DNA of 7,236 nucleotides from Candidatus Woesearchaeota archaeon (lineage in GTDB: Archaea > Nanobdellota > Nanobdellia > Woesearchaeales > JAGVZT01), in assembly GCA_019323665.1 (NCBI GenBank), contig JAHWHA010000116.1, forward strand, positions 1 through 7,236, read 5' to 3'. The notes under the pieces were generated by a model, which was not told where the DNA came from, made no database searches, and saw only the letters and a list, made by a program, of their open reading frames with translations. A program made the translations under genes and the position numbers. Below are positions 6,151-7,236 of this stretch, in pieces. Numbering within the stretch: position 1 is the stretch's first letter; every line of letters begins with the position of its first letter.

Positions 6151-6188
6151 TTGATTGTTTTGACAGATATAATTGATTGATAATAATT

Positions 6189-6300
6189 TGACGACGACCA
6201 CCTCCTTGGCACAGACGGATTTTTTCTATTGCGAAAAAATCCTATTCGCTAGGCATATAGGAACATTGCCTGTCTCATCTGGCCAAGTTAGTTGTCGTCA
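6189..6300 (+). ncRNA. Structured RNA element in the pth2 leader (candidate cis-regulator)
   Basis: This 112-nt stretch folds by hand into nested stems: P1 6189-6198 with 6291-6300 (10 bp, one G-U); P2 6205-6210 with 6282-6287 (6 bp); P2b 6213-6216 with 6272-6275 (4 bp); P3 6217-6226 with 6233-6242 (10 bp, perfect, 6-nt loop); P4 6251-6255 with 6267-6271 (5 bp, 11-nt loop). P3 directly abuts P2b on one side and P4 on the other, forming a three-way junction with one 8-nt linker. GC is 51 of 112, well above the AT-rich sequence just upstream. The element ends 3 nt before the pth2 Shine-Dalgarno, as expected for a translation-controlling leader. I match it to no riboswitch family I know, and it does not form a tRNA cloverleaf. 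A small mobile element with 10-bp terminal inverted repeats, or a separate small RNA, are alternatives; no clear target duplication flanks it. Confidence 0.55.
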
Positions 6301-6303
6301 TTT

Positions 6304-6309
6304 GGGTGA
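6304..6309 (+). promoter_or_regulatory. Shine-Dalgarno deciding the pth2 start
   Basis: GGGTGA lies 4 nt before the ATG at 6314 and matches the core of archaeal GGAGGTGA. It supports the 115-aa form of Pth2 over a 47-residue extension to a TTG at 6173, and follows the 3' end of the structured leader by 3 nt. Confidence 0.7.
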
Positions 6310-6313
6310 CAAA

Positions 6314-6661
6314 ATGACAGGTTTCAAACAGGTTATTGTAGTGAGGACTGATCTAAAGCTTCCTGCTGGGAAATTGGCGACGCAGGTTGCCCATGCCAGT
6401 GTGGACGCTGCGTTTAAATCCTCGAGAATCAAATTAGCTAGGTGGAAGTCGCAGGGTGCAAAAAAGGTTGTGCTAAAAGTTGGCACTCTGGATGAGCTCA
6501 AGGAGCTGTATGATAATGCAAGAAAGGAAAAACTGAAGGCTGTTATTATTACTGATGCAGGGCGCACTGTTTTAAAACCAGGTACTACAACTTGCCTTGG
6601 TATCGGCCCTGATGTTGAGGAGAAGATTGATAAGGTGACTGGAAAATTAAAGATGCTGTGA
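6314..6661 (+). CDS. pth2: Peptidyl-tRNA hydrolase, Pth2 family
   Basis: Pth2-type enzyme that cleaves the ester bond of peptidyl-tRNA released from stalled ribosomes, recycling tRNA in the cytoplasm. It is 115 aa, the usual size for archaeal Pth2. Family blocks are KQVIVVRTDLKLPAGKLATQVAHASV (given here in two parts: KQVIVVRTDLKLPAGK at residues 5-20 and LATQVAHASV at 21-30, with the key Lys20), the conserved ITDAGRT at 79-85 with Asp81, and KPGTTTCLGIGP at 88-99. The open frame could run back to a TTG at 6173, but those 47 residues show no Pth2 similarity and overlie the structured leader, while GGGTGA stands 4 nt before ATG 6314. Its TGA overlaps the lspA GTG start by 4 nt (GTGA), so the two are translationally coupled. 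Confidence 0.96.
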   Translation: MTGFKQVIVVRTDLKLPAGKLATQVAHASVDAAFKSSRIKLARWKSQGAKKVVLKVGTLDELKELYDNARKEKLKAVIITDAGRTVLKPGTTTCLGIGPDVEEKIDKVTGKLKML

Positions 6662-7110
6662 AGCCTGGGTTGAAGCTCGCGATACTGGGTGTTATTCTGC
6701 TTTTGCTTGACCAGCTCACAAAATGGTATATCAGGTCATCGATGGCTGTTGCTGAGTCTAATCCAATCATTAATAATATTTTTCATATCACTTTTGTGCA
6801 GAACACAGGCGGTGTATGGGGTTTGTTTAAGGGCAATGTTTCATTGATGATCTGGTTGAGCATTGCTGCTCTTGGATTCATAATGTATTTTGAGGACTCT
6901 TTTCCTAAAACTAAATTGTCACAGCTTTTTCTAGTGTTTGTTGTTATCGGTTTGGTTGGAAATTTGATTGACCGCATATTCCTGGGATATGTGACAGATT
7001 TTGTTGATTTCAGGATTTGGCCTGTTTTCAATCTGGCAGATAGTCTGGTTAGTATTGGTGTCGCTGGTTTGGTTATATTCACGTTTATTCATGATAAGAC
7101 CAAAAAATGA
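6658..7110 (+). CDS. lspA: Lipoprotein signal peptidase (signal peptidase II)
   Basis: Membrane aspartyl protease that cuts the signal peptide from lipid-modified prolipoproteins. The 150-aa protein has four hydrophobic segments (about residues 5-20, 61-78, 88-104, 129-144) and the five LspA blocks: LDQLTK (17-22, Asp18), VQNTGGVWG (47-55), GNLIDR (101-106), YVTDFVDF (111-118) and WPVFNLADS (121-129). By comparison with Pseudomonas LspA the catalytic pair is Asp114 and Asp128. The loop between them is shorter than in that enzyme. The GTG start overlaps the pth2 stop, and its own TGA overlaps the ATG of the next gene (ATGA), giving a tightly coupled three-gene cluster. LspA is mainly bacterial, so its presence in an archaeal setting suggests transfer or a DPANN-specific lipoprotein pathway; this reading is inference. 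Confidence 0.95.
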   Translation: MKPGLKLAILGVILLLLDQLTKWYIRSSMAVAESNPIINNIFHITFVQNTGGVWGLFKGNVSLMIWLSIAALGFIMYFEDSFPKTKLSQLFLVFVVIGLVGNLIDRIFLGYVTDFVDFRIWPVFNLADSLVSIGVAGLVIFTFIHDKTKK

Positions 7111-7236
7111 CTAAGCAGGATAGTAATATTGAGAAGATTGTGCTTAACACTTTGCGCGAGAAAGGTATTCCTCATGACAAGGCCAAGGGATTATATACAT
7201 CGGCAAAGGACAGCAAATCTGTTCGTGAAGCTGTTA
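7107..7236 (+). CDS. Unrecognised protein, N-terminal fragment (runs off window)
   Basis: An ATG overlaps the lspA stop by 4 nt (ATGA), and the frame stays open for 43 codons to the right edge. The product starts MTKQDSNIEKIVLNTLREKG and continues with a charged, helical stretch ending SVREAV. It is hydrophilic, with no signal peptide or membrane segment so far. No family is recognisable from this fragment. Stop-start overlap makes it very likely the third gene of the pth2-lspA transcript. Confidence 0.65.
   Translation, partial: MTKQDSNIEKIVLNTLREKGIPHDKAKGLYTSAKDSKSVREAV

Noticed and set aside
6189..6300. tRNA gene or TPP, fluoride or purine riboswitch
   Set aside because: No 7-bp acceptor stem with D, anticodon and T arms, and none of the conserved sequence blocks of those riboswitches is present.
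6173..6313. 47-residue N-terminal extension of Pth2 from a TTG
   Set aside because: No similarity to Pth2, which is normally about 115-120 aa; the ATG at 6314 has GGGTGA at proper spacing, and the bases are better explained by RNA stems.
1..7236. CRISPR array, insertion sequence, rRNA or tRNA gene
   Set aside because: No regularly spaced repeats, transposase-like protein or RNA gene signature was seen on either strand.

Overview
The window looks like a piece of an archaeal chromosome, most likely from a DPANN-type lineage (Woesearchaeota or Pacearchaeota-like; lineage is inference). The archaeal evidence is a class-1 release factor of the aRF1/eRF1 family (TASNIKS, YxCxxxF and GGQ motifs), a Pth2-type peptidyl-tRNA hydrolase, a RAD55/KaiC-like ATPase, and TATA boxes about 26-28 nt upstream of several start codons, which implies leaderless mRNAs. 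The genes are compact, AT-rich in the spacers, and use all three stop codons.

Layout. On the minus strand, reading right to left: an agmatinase/arginase-family ureohydrolase (6119-5337), an unrecognised 200-aa protein (5189-4587), an unrecognised 221-aa protein (4471-3806), then aRF1 (2613-1513) followed 33 nt later by a SprT-like zinc metallopeptidase (1479-841), and a RAD55/KaiC-like ATPase (687 to the left edge) whose otherwise intact reading frame is broken by one TGA at 358-360. On the plus strand: an M29-like aminopeptidase (2727-3797), divergent from aRF1, and at the right an overlapping cluster of pth2 (6314-6661), lspA (6658-7110) and an unrecognised gene running off the window (7107 onward).

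Regulation. The aRF1/aminopeptidase spacer carries two back-to-back promoters, each predicted to give a leaderless transcript. The ureohydrolase and pth2 appear to share a perfectly palindromic TATA box, TATTTAAATA. From it the ureohydrolase would be leaderless, but pth2 would have a leader of about 140 nt. That leader contains a 112-nt element (6189-6300) that folds on paper into nested stems enclosing a three-way junction and ends 3 nt before the pth2 Shine-Dalgarno sequence. This is the strongest candidate here for something undescribed. The two unrecognised minus-strand genes share an identical 14-nt BRE/TATA sequence, suggesting matched promoters.

Functional theme. aRF1 and Pth2 act at the end of translation (termination and peptidyl-tRNA rescue). 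The SprT-like protease and M29-like peptidase suggest proteolysis, LspA suggests lipoprotein processing in a membrane, and the ureohydrolase suggests polyamine or arginine metabolism. Apart from aRF1-SprT and pth2-lspA-ORF, the genes look independently transcribed.
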